This document shows, piece by piece, positions 12,048-24,000 of a stretch of 64,000 nucleotides of DNA; the stretch's first letter is position 1, and every line of letters starts with the position of its first letter. Origin of the DNA: Mycteria americana (taxonomy: Eukaryota > Chordata > Aves > Ciconiiformes > Ciconiidae); NCBI RefSeq assembly GCF_035582795.1, contig NC_134367.1, positions 111,947,062-112,011,061 of the forward strand, written 5' to 3'. Position numbers and translations under genes: made by a program. Below the pieces are notes generated by a model that was given only the letters and a program-made list of their open reading frames with translations, made no database searches and had not been told where the DNA came from.

Positions 12048-15000
12048 CTGTAAATATTAAAAACACCCCCCCCCCCAAATAGAAGTGAACTATTCGTTAC
12101 GTGCTGCTCGCACTGTTTTGTAAAATACAAAAGATAACAGTTGTTTTAAAACAGTTACTTCCTACATGTGTTTCTACAGGGTGTTTACATATAATGAAGC
12201 CTTGTAAGGATGCCTTTTGTTTGGGTAGCAGAACAGCAGAAGTCATAGTCACATCCACAGGAATGCTTTTTTATACAACTTATTATCTTGATTGCTTTGT
12301 AGGTGAGCCATCTTTCTCATGCTGCCAGTGGATTGGAGTTCAAACTACAGTAACACTCAAATTGACAGCTTATAGGCTTGATGCATATAGGTTTATCGGG
12401 CAGTTATAGAAGCCAAACTAAAATAACCTAAAGATTCTAACTGTGCACCCTTACCCCCTTAGGAAATGCACTTACCGAACAAAGTCCTGAGACTACGTAT
12501 GACTTGAAGCGCTGAGGAATTTGATGTTCCCAGTATTATAAAGCGAGGAGCGAAGTGTGTGGTTAACTAGATAATGTTGATGGCTATGACTATATTAAGT
12601 TTAGACTGGACTCAACGCCTAATTATAAATGTTTTTAGATGTTTAAAATCGACCTCTCTTATCTCTAGGTCATCAGCAGTGTGGGGATAAGCCTCCCGAA
12701 GAAGAAACATTTTAAAAGCAAACACTGTTTCTTCTGATTCCCTGCCAGAACAGGTACCTATTGCACAACTACCCAGTCATCCCAACTGTGAGAGTTTGCT
12801 GGGCAAACAATCTGCAGTGTGAGACCTGGAAAGCATCTCTATGGAGGACAACTCTTCCGAAAACTGGTAGCTTTGGGATAACTTAAATACATGCTTAAAC
12901 TTCCACATCTACTGAAGCATGTACATTAAACTATTTTTCTGGAGCAGGGTCTTAACTGGCAAATGAAGCTGAGCTGCTTTTCAGCTATTCCTAGCTATTT
13001 CGCCTATTGGGCAAATAACTTCTCAGTCTTGTTATCCTAACTCTTCTCTCTTTACATCAAGAACTGTCTAATGTCTTGCTTTTACTTGCCGGGGTTAAAC
13101 TGGAAGAGCAGGGAATATGTCTGACACTATTTATTAATTAAAAATGATTGTGATTTTCTGAGAGGCCATGTAAACATGCTGCCATGTGCAAGCTGGTTTT
13201 TTTTCTAATAAGAGCTTGGGACTTTCAGCCTATTTCTGCCGTGGTTCCCAAACTTTACAACTTGCAGCCTTTCAGCACGTGAATTATGACCTTACTTCCA
13301 TTTGCTTAATACAATGTCTGCTCAGAGAATTGCTGGGATTGGGACTTAGCAAAGCAAAAAGCTTCAGGAGCCAGCAGACTGGGCGGACTATTTAATGCCC
13401 AGTAGGAGTGCAACAGATGCTAATCCGAAGCAGGGGGATTACTCTGGCATAGGCACTGGTGATTTGTGTGATCATATTCCTCACTGGGGTGTCACTTCAC
13501 TTGCCTTTATAATGTGATCTAATGCTCTGTGTTTACCTCCTTGCCTCACCTTGCTTCTCCCCAGAGCCACCCTTGATAGAGGCAATATATTCTTGGTCTT
13601 GTTGACTGCCTGGGCTTTGCCTTTTTGTAGTCCTGAAGTGCTTCAGTTTTGCAGTTAGGAGCGGAGTGGACAGGACTGACTAAGCGAGGCGCTGTATTTA
13701 GCTTTTGGAATTTTGTGACCATAACCTTGTTTTTCTAGACTTTGCAATGCTCTGACCCCACCTCAGGGCTGAAGAGAAGACCCAAGGTCTCCCATTTAGC
13801 TGTAGAGGGATGGATAGTAGCAAATCCTTAAACTTTTCCATTAAATACTGGTTTAGAGCCTGTGTCATCCAGCATGGCCAACACAACAGTTTTGATGTTA
13901 GCCTTTCTCGTTGTCCCACAGAACTGTGATGATATGGAAAGACACATTTAGAAGAGGCAAACCAATTGCATGGGGTCATCAAACTTCCAACTCAGGGACT
14001 CTGTTTCTACCATGGAAAACTACTGACATACAGACTTCTAACTATCCTTTCTATAGGCAAAAAAATATTAACAGTAGCAGCTCGTCTTTGAATCACACAA
14101 ACAACTGCAATTATCTCAGGGCATGACAAGTCTCCATGTAGGCCATTAACTTTCTTTAAATATTTAATCACTGTTTTGAAAGTCTTTCAAGAATTCAGAA
14201 GAGAAGCTGGAGTGAGTAAAGCTCATGAAACTATGGGGTTTTTTTTCCTTTCCTTTTGAACATCAAAATTGCAAATCTTGGTTTAATGATAGTAAAATTA
14301 CCACTGTGCAACTTGTAAGGGTGACTGCATCGGCAGCAAAAGACATGCTGTTCTAGAAAAAACACATGAACAGCAGGAGGGTGAGGTCCGTATTTGCTAC
14401 TTCCAGCATCTGTATGCAGAGAGGTACTTACAATATTTCATTAGTTGGTTTCCTCATGGTGCTTTCACACTCTTTGGAGAAGCTGTCAAAAATGGAAAGC
14501 AAGGAATTTTGTCTGAAAGAAGGATGAAAAGAAAGTTGAGTTTCAGTCGGATTTTGGCCAAATTCTCATCTTCTCTGCAAGTCATCTTCACAGACACGTA
14601 AGGTAAGCTAGAGTTGGCCTCACGGCAGCGTGAACATTCATGTAGACCTCTGGAAGCGGGGAGGAGAAGGCTTCAAATACTGCGACAGTAGGCAGTACCT
14701 CATGGGGGGTATAAGGATGGTCTTTCAGCTCGGTTATTGTTTATGATGTATTTTTTGTAGTGAAATAACTTGAGCTGGAATTAAAAGGTATGTTTTGCCT
14801 TATGAAATATTGTATTGAAGTGGGCCAGATTCTCCACCAGTATGAATGGTAGCAGTTATGCTGGCTTTTAGAGAAGTGCATGTTAACAAATGCTGGGAAG
14901 TTGGCCTGATACTCTCTTTTGAAAACTGTGTGGGATCTAGAGGTAGACTTTACATGCTGGAAGTAAAGCAATTTGAAAAGTACAGGTTGAAAGACAACAT

Positions 15001-18000
15001 ATTTGGCAAAATCTCTGGTTTTAAGGCTTTGAAAGTATGAGCCAGGTACTCCACCAGTGTGAATGGAAACGGCTTTGTCTGACCTCATTGCTGCGACAGT
15101 AGAAAGAGCTGGCAAAACCACTAAGCTCTTTTATGTACTCTTAAGAGAATCAGACACCTGGAAGCTTATAGAAAGTTTTATGTACGATGAGAGAAATAAG
15201 ATCTTAAGATACCAATCTAAGCCCCTATGTGATGCTTGGAAATAATGGGATGGCAACAGGAGTTGTTTTTTCTTGTAAATTTTTGAAGATCTGGTATAAC
15301 CTGCTTTCCCCCCACCTTCAGGCCAGTGGAAGAAAGTCTTGGGAACTGCATGGTACCTTCCACCTCTCTTGCACGGCTCAGGGAATGAGCACACCACAAT
15401 TGTACCCCAGAAATCTCAAGAATATTTGACTTCATTTTGTTATAAAAGACTTTATTTCCCTAATGTCTGTGGTGCTGACTTAAGTGAACCTGCTTGCCCA
15501 GTCAGATGTATGTAAGACCGTGTCACCGTATCTCACTGATCAGAGAGTGCAGTCCATAGGTACTGAGGAATGGGATATGGTGCAGGGGTAGTAAAAACTA
15601 TGTGGAATGACTGTATGTAGAGTACAGGGCAACGGAAGGGGGTAGAAGGAGACAGAAACAGGCTGCAGCTGCGTGACCATGAGAGTACATAACCACATGA
15701 AGACTCTTCCCTGTGTAACCTGGGAAGGTCTTGGGAGGTCTCAGTCTCTGTGGTCTTCTGCTGTCATCAGCAGATGACAAGGAAAAGAGCCAGAGAGCCG
15801 CCTCTCGTTCCTTTGTAGTAGCTGGTCACGTAGCAGGGAACAGCCTGTTGCCTGTACAGGTCTTCCCAGCAGCCAGGGCTGTGCAGATAGGTAACGCGTC
15901 AGCACTGCTCTGATCCCTGCCCATGTCCCAGTTGGGAGGGCAGCCTAAGCTTCCTGATCTGCAGGGGTTTTTTTTTTTCTCCCAGTTTACTAAGAAAACA
16001 CTCGCTAATATAAGAAAGTGACTTACTAAAGCACCCCTGTTTTTATAGAGCATGATCATGTTGCAAAGTCAAGCACTCGAAAATTATTATCAGAAATGGA
16101 GTTATCTTCATCAGAATGAATAAAGCTTTTTTTTTTTTTTTTTTTGTACCAGAGTTGCTTCTGCATTTAATACGCTCAGATACTTGATCTGGGACTGAAT
16201 CAGAGTTTGGTAGCAATGGAAACCCTTGACTGTAGGATCTTTGCTCTACTCTTGCAGAATTAGGAACCACTTAGTAAAATGAGGTAGGCAGAGAAAGCAT
16301 AGCGTCACCTCTAATTTTACCTAAAGAATTGGATTCTACTCCTGCCTTTGCAATGCAGTCCTGATGCGATGGCATGCACGCCGCACAGATCAGGCTTCCC
16401 ACAAATGACTGCTCAGTACGTCTTTTCTGTAGCCTTCATTTGAGACAGATGAGAAGTGAGGCATCCTCATAGCTTCAACTAAAATAATTTGGAGTTGCTT
16501 TGGCTGCCTAAAGCCAACTGAGGGTTGATTTCTTTGGAAAAAAAAAAAAAAAAGCTGAAAAATTAGCTCCAGTTGTCTCGAATAGACTGCCCTGAATTAG
16601 CAGATGCAAAGCTCTCTCTGTGCCACGGTTTCCAGTTGTGGAGAGGACAATGCTGTCTATTGTTATCTGAAATGACTGGAAGGAAACTGAGTAACCTCTT
16701 TCCGTAGGCTTGTGTCAGGCCTAATTTCTGTGGGTAATTGAAAGCCTGCCTTTTCTACTAGGTCATCATATCACCTGCATTAAATAAGCTACATAGCTAA
16801 AGGCTACAGCGGGTTTTTTTTTTTCCCTTTTTTTTTTTTTTTTTAGGGCAACACGCTATTGATGGAGATCTATCTTCCTTGTGCCAGTAGGCTTTTTAAT
16901 TGAGATACCAAGAAAAATATTAGCTTTAAGCAAACTTAGAATAACGTTCCTGCTGGCAGATCCTGGGCACAGGATGGGATCCATTTCTGTTCTAAAATAA
17001 ATTGAGGTAATTTTCCTGGCTTTAGCAGAGATCTGTTGTTTTGTGTGAGGCCTTGCGATGTACCACAGCTTCCTTGTAAGTGGAATAAGGATAATCAAAC
17101 CTTGTGAGCTGAATAAAGCAGAATTGCCATTTCGGAGCTTCTGAAGAACTGCAATACAATAATGTGCCATTTGGACTTACTTTTCTGTCCTTAGATTTCG
17201 AAAAGCACAGCAGTGGCTGGGATACGTTAGAACAGCTTCCAGAAGACTGCTGAATTTATCCAGCGGTGGCAGTCTCTTTAACGAGTAAGATGACATTGCA
17301 TTTAAGACTTGAATGGCCTCAAGCCCATAACTAGGCAGGGACTCCAGCGCCGTTGAAGAAATATCCCTGCAAAATAAAGAGAGCATTCTCTTTTTCTTTT
17401 CATACGTATAAAAATACCACCAAAGCATGACGGTGGGTAACGGTGACTCGTTTTCTCACAAAGGTCTAAATCTGCAAAGCCGCTTCCGCACCTGATACCC
17501 AGCTCAGAAACATGGTCTGTGAAATTACAGAGCAGCAGGGTAAAAGCATCCCCACAGCCCAGGAGCCCCAGCGAAGCGAGGAGCTAATTTTGTCCTGGGG
17601 AGACTGAAACCCAGCGTGCCAGGGGCTGTGCCCCCACTTCTCTGTTTGAAAGCCACCATGCACGGAGCAAGGGATGGCTCTTTAGGCCAGAGAAAGGGAG
17701 AGAAAGTGGGCGAATGTGACTCTCCAGCCAGCTAACGTGTAGGACACCCTCCTGGCCTTGGCGCTGAAGGGCTGTTCTAGGTGTTGTAATTAAATGGTTA
17801 TTAATTCAAACGCATAAAAGAATCCATCAGTTTAGCTTGGACTAACTTCAGAGGGGCCGTTTGTGTGAGGAAAGGCCATGGGCATGACTAAGGATTTTCA
17901 GAGTCAGGCCATTAACCAGGGGGAAAAAAGGCTACAATTTTGAAAGTCATATTAGTAACGCTATGTACTGTAAAGCACCAATAAAAGGATCAAAATGGCA

Positions 18001-21000
18001 CGTGCGGCACAGAGTGCTCTTTACAGAACTACCCCTTGCGTTTTATTGTGTGGACTTACAGCCAGAACTTGATTAATAAAGCCTGAGGAGGCTAGTACTG
18101 TGTTCTATCCAGCACAGGCTTATAGCATGCTACCAACTAGTTCACTTTTTATAACCAAATTCTAAAATCATATATTGTAAAAACATAGTCATCCTACCAA
18201 AAGACAAGTTACTTGGCCATGTCAGAATATTAAGGCACAGGGACAGGATCAGGAGGATCTGACACAAATAAAGCAAAGGCCGAAATATCTAAGGGGCGGA
18301 GGTCAAGGCCAACGCTACGACTGGCTGACAGGCATTTGTCGTGGTGCAAACTGAGCCTTCCACCCTGTAACTTCATGGCATCTCGTTGACGTGTTTCCAT
18401 TTTACAAGCAGAGGGTAAGAGATCAAGTCCCTTCCGGACTCAAAGGCCGCGTTGGCTGAGGTGACGCAGGCGCCGCAGCACAGCGCGGTTCCCCTGCGAC
18501 GGCTACAAACCCAGGTAACGGAGCGGTGGATACTTACAGGACGTCTGGCCCTCTGGCCCCTCTCAGGGCATCGTTGTGTATCCACCTGAGGTTCTTATTG
18601 TCCTTCAGGATTCTGCGGAATCAAACGTTAACTCTTTACATCTCTACTTTCAGACAACCCTTTTTTGCTTTCTTCTTCCTATTTCCTCTCGATCGTCTCT
18701 CCCACCACAGCAGTTGCTGTTGCAGTATCTGGCCTGAGAGTGCTCATGCTTCTCACGCGACCTTTCCCTCTGCTGATGCCATCAGACCGGTATCATCTAC
18801 ATTTGATTCTGATCGTTTCCATTTCTTCTAACTTAAACCAGGACCAGCCAGTCTGGTTCCTTCACTGCAGCAGCAGCGTACAAAAATGGAGCAGTTTTGC
18901 CCAAACCAAGAGGCTAGTTCCAGTGCGCGTGGGAGTGATTTAAAAACTATTGACGCTTCCAGATGCAAAATGTAGGTTCCTCAGTTTGGGCTGTGGTTTC
19001 AAGCTTTCCACTATTGCTGCTAAGTTTACGAATTTATTAAATTTTATTAAAAATGATGAGCTTTTCTCATGAAAACTGCAGCGTTCTAAGGGATGGTGTT
19101 TCAGGAAAAGCAGTAAGTGCTGCAGGAGTAACAACTGAGTCGCAATGACACTGAAACATGCAGTTTTCTAATGGGTATCAGGAATCGCAAGACACAGCCA
19201 GTTAAGCTGAAGGGAGAGCCTTCGACTGTACGTGAACTATTATTTACTGTTTAAAAAAAACACTGAGGAGGGGAAACATACTCACAATTGATTCAGCTTT
19301 GTCCCATTGAAGGCATGGCTATGGATATCTTCAAATCCATTTTTATATAATTTGCTGGGGATTAAAAAGTGTAGGAGAAAAAGATTTAGAAAAGACAACA
19401 TTGTTATGTACTACGGGTTTCAAATCTTAGTGCTGCATTCGTTTTAATGATGAGAGGGTCTGGCTTATAAGAACATAGGTAAAGAACATAAAGAACTATT
19501 GCATGGCTTATGTTAACTCTAAAATTAAGGTAAAATTACAGCTTAAATTCCCTAAGCACCTTCCTGGTTAGCTGCTGAAGAGAACTTCTGCTTACGTACA
19601 GATTCTCCCTCCTCCAAGGGGCTCACCTGTGCCTACCTTGGGCTGAGATCCAGAAACAAGACATTATTCCAGGTAAGCTCCTGGCATGCAGACAACAACC
19701 TGGAGGCAGAAGACCTGGATTTTGTGGTGTCAGCATGTGTAAATGGAAGACTGCAAGGGCTAGAGAAGTGTCCGATGTAAAGCAACTCTAAAGCCCAGAG
19801 GGTGCTGCTAGACCGCAGATCCTCTGCAGACAGACAAATCTTCCAGCAGCCCAAGAGACAGCTTTGCAGAGAGGGAGGGGTGAGTCGTGCATCGTCCAGC
19901 AGTCAGTGAGCTATCAGGTCCTCCAAAGTACCGCTGCCAAGCTTGATTTGTGCCGTGGAAACCTCGCTGTCCCCTGCGTTGCACAGGGACACCTGGTGCC
20001 ACCCTGGGTTCTTGATTCCCCAGCCTGAGGCCAGATACCTGAAGGCTGGGCTCTGCGGTGCCTGCAGTCCAGCTCTTTTCCTTCCTTAGGAAATCTAACC
20101 TATGGGTCTGATTTCACTGAGAAAAATCCATTTGTGATATTAAGTTCATGCTTCCAAGATAATTTCAATATAATCATTTGTATATAGTATTTTTCTTTAA
20201 TATTAAGTCCTAATAGAAAATTTGGTGCCGTTTATAAATTAAACAAAATTTCTGTTGTTGCTTTTCCACTTGTTTTTGGGACAGCAGAAACTGGGGCTAT
20301 GGAACCTGCTCCCAAGAAAAGCTGGCAGTGTGGGGAGCGCCTGGCTACAACTGATACAAGAAGGGGTCTATCTCAGCACAATGCTGAAATCAGTGATTTC
20401 CTTAAAAACCACAACGATATGTAGGATCGATTTCCCCATCCACATGAAACACTAACTGTTGGAAAGACTGAATTAGCTATTTGTAGTGCAAAACATTACT
20501 GCAGGCTGACTTTACACCTTGGTAGATTGCTTGTGTTTCACCACGCTGCAGCAATTGGAATTACAGTTAACCGCATGGGGTGGAGTTAACGTGTAGCTCT
20601 ACAATTAGGGAGCTGCTGATAAGGTAATTCTTTTCTTCTTGTGGTGAGCTCCCTATCACAAGAGGAGGAGAAAAATGATCGTTGGCCGTTTCCTGACTGA
20701 GTTAGACTCCCTCCCATTTAATACACTTTGGGGTTACAGTAAAAATTGTAAGCACCTTTCTCCATCTCTTGTATGTTCATTTTCTTGCACCATTAACAGA
20801 ATCATAACTTTGCTGAAGTTATTTTGAGAACTCGCTGGTAGGAAAGAGGCTCATAAGATGAAATGATGCCCTAATCTAAGCAATTGCTCCTCCTCAACAT
20901 CGCATAGGAGCAGTCTTCAGTCACATTTATGCTCAGTTCCTCTAATGGTTTCAGAAGGTCTCCAAGCTGCCTTGGAGACGGAGGAAATTAAACAGCTGTC

Positions 21001-24000
21001 TACCTTGCCCCGTCTCTCAGAGGACCCTTCTGTTGTGGGGTTGCTGAGGGTCGAAGAAAACCAGATGCCGATCGCTACCACAACGGTGCACCGGCAGCAA
21101 TATCGCATCAACCGAGACTCCCTGATTCCCCCCCATAAGCTGAGTCGTTGACTGGAGAGCCAAGGAGTGATCAGCAAGGCTCGCTCACCCTTTAACAGTC
21201 CCATATGGCCAGTGCGAAAGTCTAATGGAGAGTGGAGACTGACAGCAGACTATCGTGGCCTGAACGAAGTCATGCCGCTGCTGAGTGCTGCCCTGCCGGA
21301 CATGCTAGAACTTCCATATGAACTGGAGTCAAAGGCAGCCAAGCGGTATGCCACAACTGATGGCACTAATGTGTTTTTCTCAATCCCTTTGGTGGCACAG
21401 TGCAGGCCACAGTTTGCTTTCACTTGGAGGGGCATCCAGTACACCTGGAATTGACTGCCCCAGGGGTGGAAACACAGCCCCACCATTGGCCATGGACTGA
21501 TCCAGACGGCACTAGAACAGGGTGAGGCTCCAGAACACGTGCAATACATTGATGACATCATCATGTGAGGCAACACAGCAGAAGAGGTTTTTGAGAAAGG
21601 GAAGAAAATAGTCCAAATCCTTCTGAAGGTTGGTTTTGCCATAAAACAAAGTAAGGTCAAGGGACCCGCACAGGAGATCCAGTTTTTAGGAATAAAATGG
21701 CAAGATGGATGTTGTCAGATCCCAACGGATGTGATAACAAAATAACAGCCGTGTCCCCACCAACTAGCAAAAAGGAAACACAAGCTTTCTTAGGCGTTGT
21801 GGGTTTTTGGAGAATGCATATTCCAAATTACAGTCTGATCGTAAGTCCCCTCTATCAAGTGACCCGGAAGAAGAACGATTTCAAATGGGGCCCTGAGCAA
21901 TGACAAGCCTTTGAACAAATTAAGCAGGAGATAGTTCATGCAACAGCCCTTGGGCCAGTCCGGGCAGGGCAAGACGTAAAAAATGTGCTTTCAACCACAG
22001 CCGGGGAGAATGGCCCTACCTGGAGCCTCTGGCAGAAAGCACCAGGGGAGACTCGAGGTCGACCCTTAGGGTTTTGGAGTCGGGGATACAGAGGATCCGA
22101 GGCCCGCTATACTCCAACTGAAAAAGAGATATTGGCGGCATACGAAGGGGTTCGAGCTGCTTCGGAAGTGGTTGGTAGTGAAGCACAGCTCCTCCTGGCA
22201 CCCTGACTGCCGGTCCTGGGCTGGATGTTCAAAGGGAGGGTCCCCTCTACACATCAGGCAACCGATGCTACGTGGAGTAAGTGGGTTGCACTGATCACAC
22301 AACAGGCTCGGATAGGAAACCCCAATCGCCCAGGAATCTTGGAAGTAATGATGGACTGGCCAGAAGGCAAAGACTTTGGGATATCACCAGAGGAGGAGGT
22401 GACACGTGCTGAGGAGGCCCCACTGTATAACAAACTACCAGAAAATGAGAAGCAATACACCCTGTTCACTGATGGGCCCTGTTGTCTGGTGGGAAAGCAT
22501 CGGAGGTGGAAGGCTGCTGTATGGAGTCCTATACGACAAGTCGCAGAAACCACTGAAGAAGAAGGTGAATCAAGTCAGTTTGCAGAGGTGAAAGCAATCC
22601 AACGGGCTTTAGATATTGCTGAATGAGAAAAATGGCCAGTGCTTTATCTCTGTACTGACTCATGGATGGTGGGGCAAATGCCCTGTGGGGGTGGTTCCAG
22701 CAATGGAAGCAGAACAACTGGCAGCGCAGAGGCAAACCCATCTGGGCTGCTGCATTATGGCAAGATATTGCAGGTAGGGAACCTGGTTGTAAAAGTACGT
22801 CACGTAGATGCTCAGGTACCCAAGAGTTGGGCCACTGAAGAACACCAAAACAACAGCAGGTGGATCAGGCTGCTAAGACTGAAGTGGCTCAGGTGGATCT
22901 GGACTGGCAACATAAGGGTGAATTATTTCATAAGGGTGAATTATTTATAGCTCGGTGGGCCCATGACACCTCAGGCCATCAAGGAAGAGATGCAACATAT
23001 AGATGGGCTCGTGATCAAGGGCTGGACTTGACCGTGGACACTATTGCACAGGTTGCAATATGTATGTGCTGCAATCAAACAAGCCAAGCGGCTAAAGCCT
23101 CTCTGGTATGGAGGGCAATGGCTGAAATAAATATAAATATGGGGAGGCCTGGCAGATCGATTATATCACACTCCCACAAACCCGCCAAGGCAAGCGCCAT
23201 GTGCTTACAGTGGTGGAAGCAACCACCAGATGGCTGGAAACATATCCTGTACCCCATGCCACCGCCTGGAATACCATCCTGGGCCTTGAAAAGCAAGTCT
23301 TATGGCAACATGGCACCCCAGAAAGAATTGAGTCAGACAATGGGACTCATTTCCGAAACAACCTCATAGACACCTGGGCCAAAGAGCACGGCAGTGAGTG
23401 GGTATATCACATCCCCCACCACGCACCAGCCTCCGGGAAAATCAAATGATACAATGGGCTGTTAAAGACTACACTGCGAGCAATGGGTGGTGGGACATGC
23501 AAACATTGGGATACACATTTAGGAAAAGCCACCTGGGTAGTCAACACTAGGGGATCTGTCAATTGAGCTGGCCCTGCCCAGTGAAAACTTTTATGTACTG
23601 TAGAAGGAGATAAAGTCCCTGCAGTGCACATAAAAATATGCTGGGGAAGATAGTCTGGGTTATTTCTGCCTCAGGCAAAGGAAAACCCATCCATGGGATT
23701 GCTTTTGCTCAAGGACCTGGCTGCACTTGGTGCGTGATGCGGGAGGATGGGGAAGTCCACTGTGTACCTCAAGGGGATTTGGTTTTGGGTGAGAATAGCC
23801 AATGAACTAAATGATATGATGTTAATTGCTATATAATAATGTATGTCATCACTGCTATGGTGGCTATATGCCATATCAATGGTATTACAGTAAGAATCAC
23901 CCAGATTAATGAAGAATGAACTTTGATGAAACCGAGCAAAGTGCAGCAGTGATGGAACCAGAACTGGCTTCAGCAAGCAACAGTCCAACACCCCACACCA

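Noticed and set aside
12048..12130. ATG at 12130 as the start of a 441-residue receptor, with FTKQCEQ resembling the exon 10 core FSKxCEST
   Set aside because: It lies in intron 10. The true exon 10 is found at 14432-14512 and the phase-2 acceptor at 12048 continues the receptor frame. An alternative CAG acceptor at 12113 would be out of frame with exon 10. The FTKQCE likeness is short and probably chance.
20945..23449. Individual pol frames as separate genes
   Set aside because: They are fragments of one decayed retroviral pol, interrupted by stops and frameshifts, so they are annotated once as a pseudogene.
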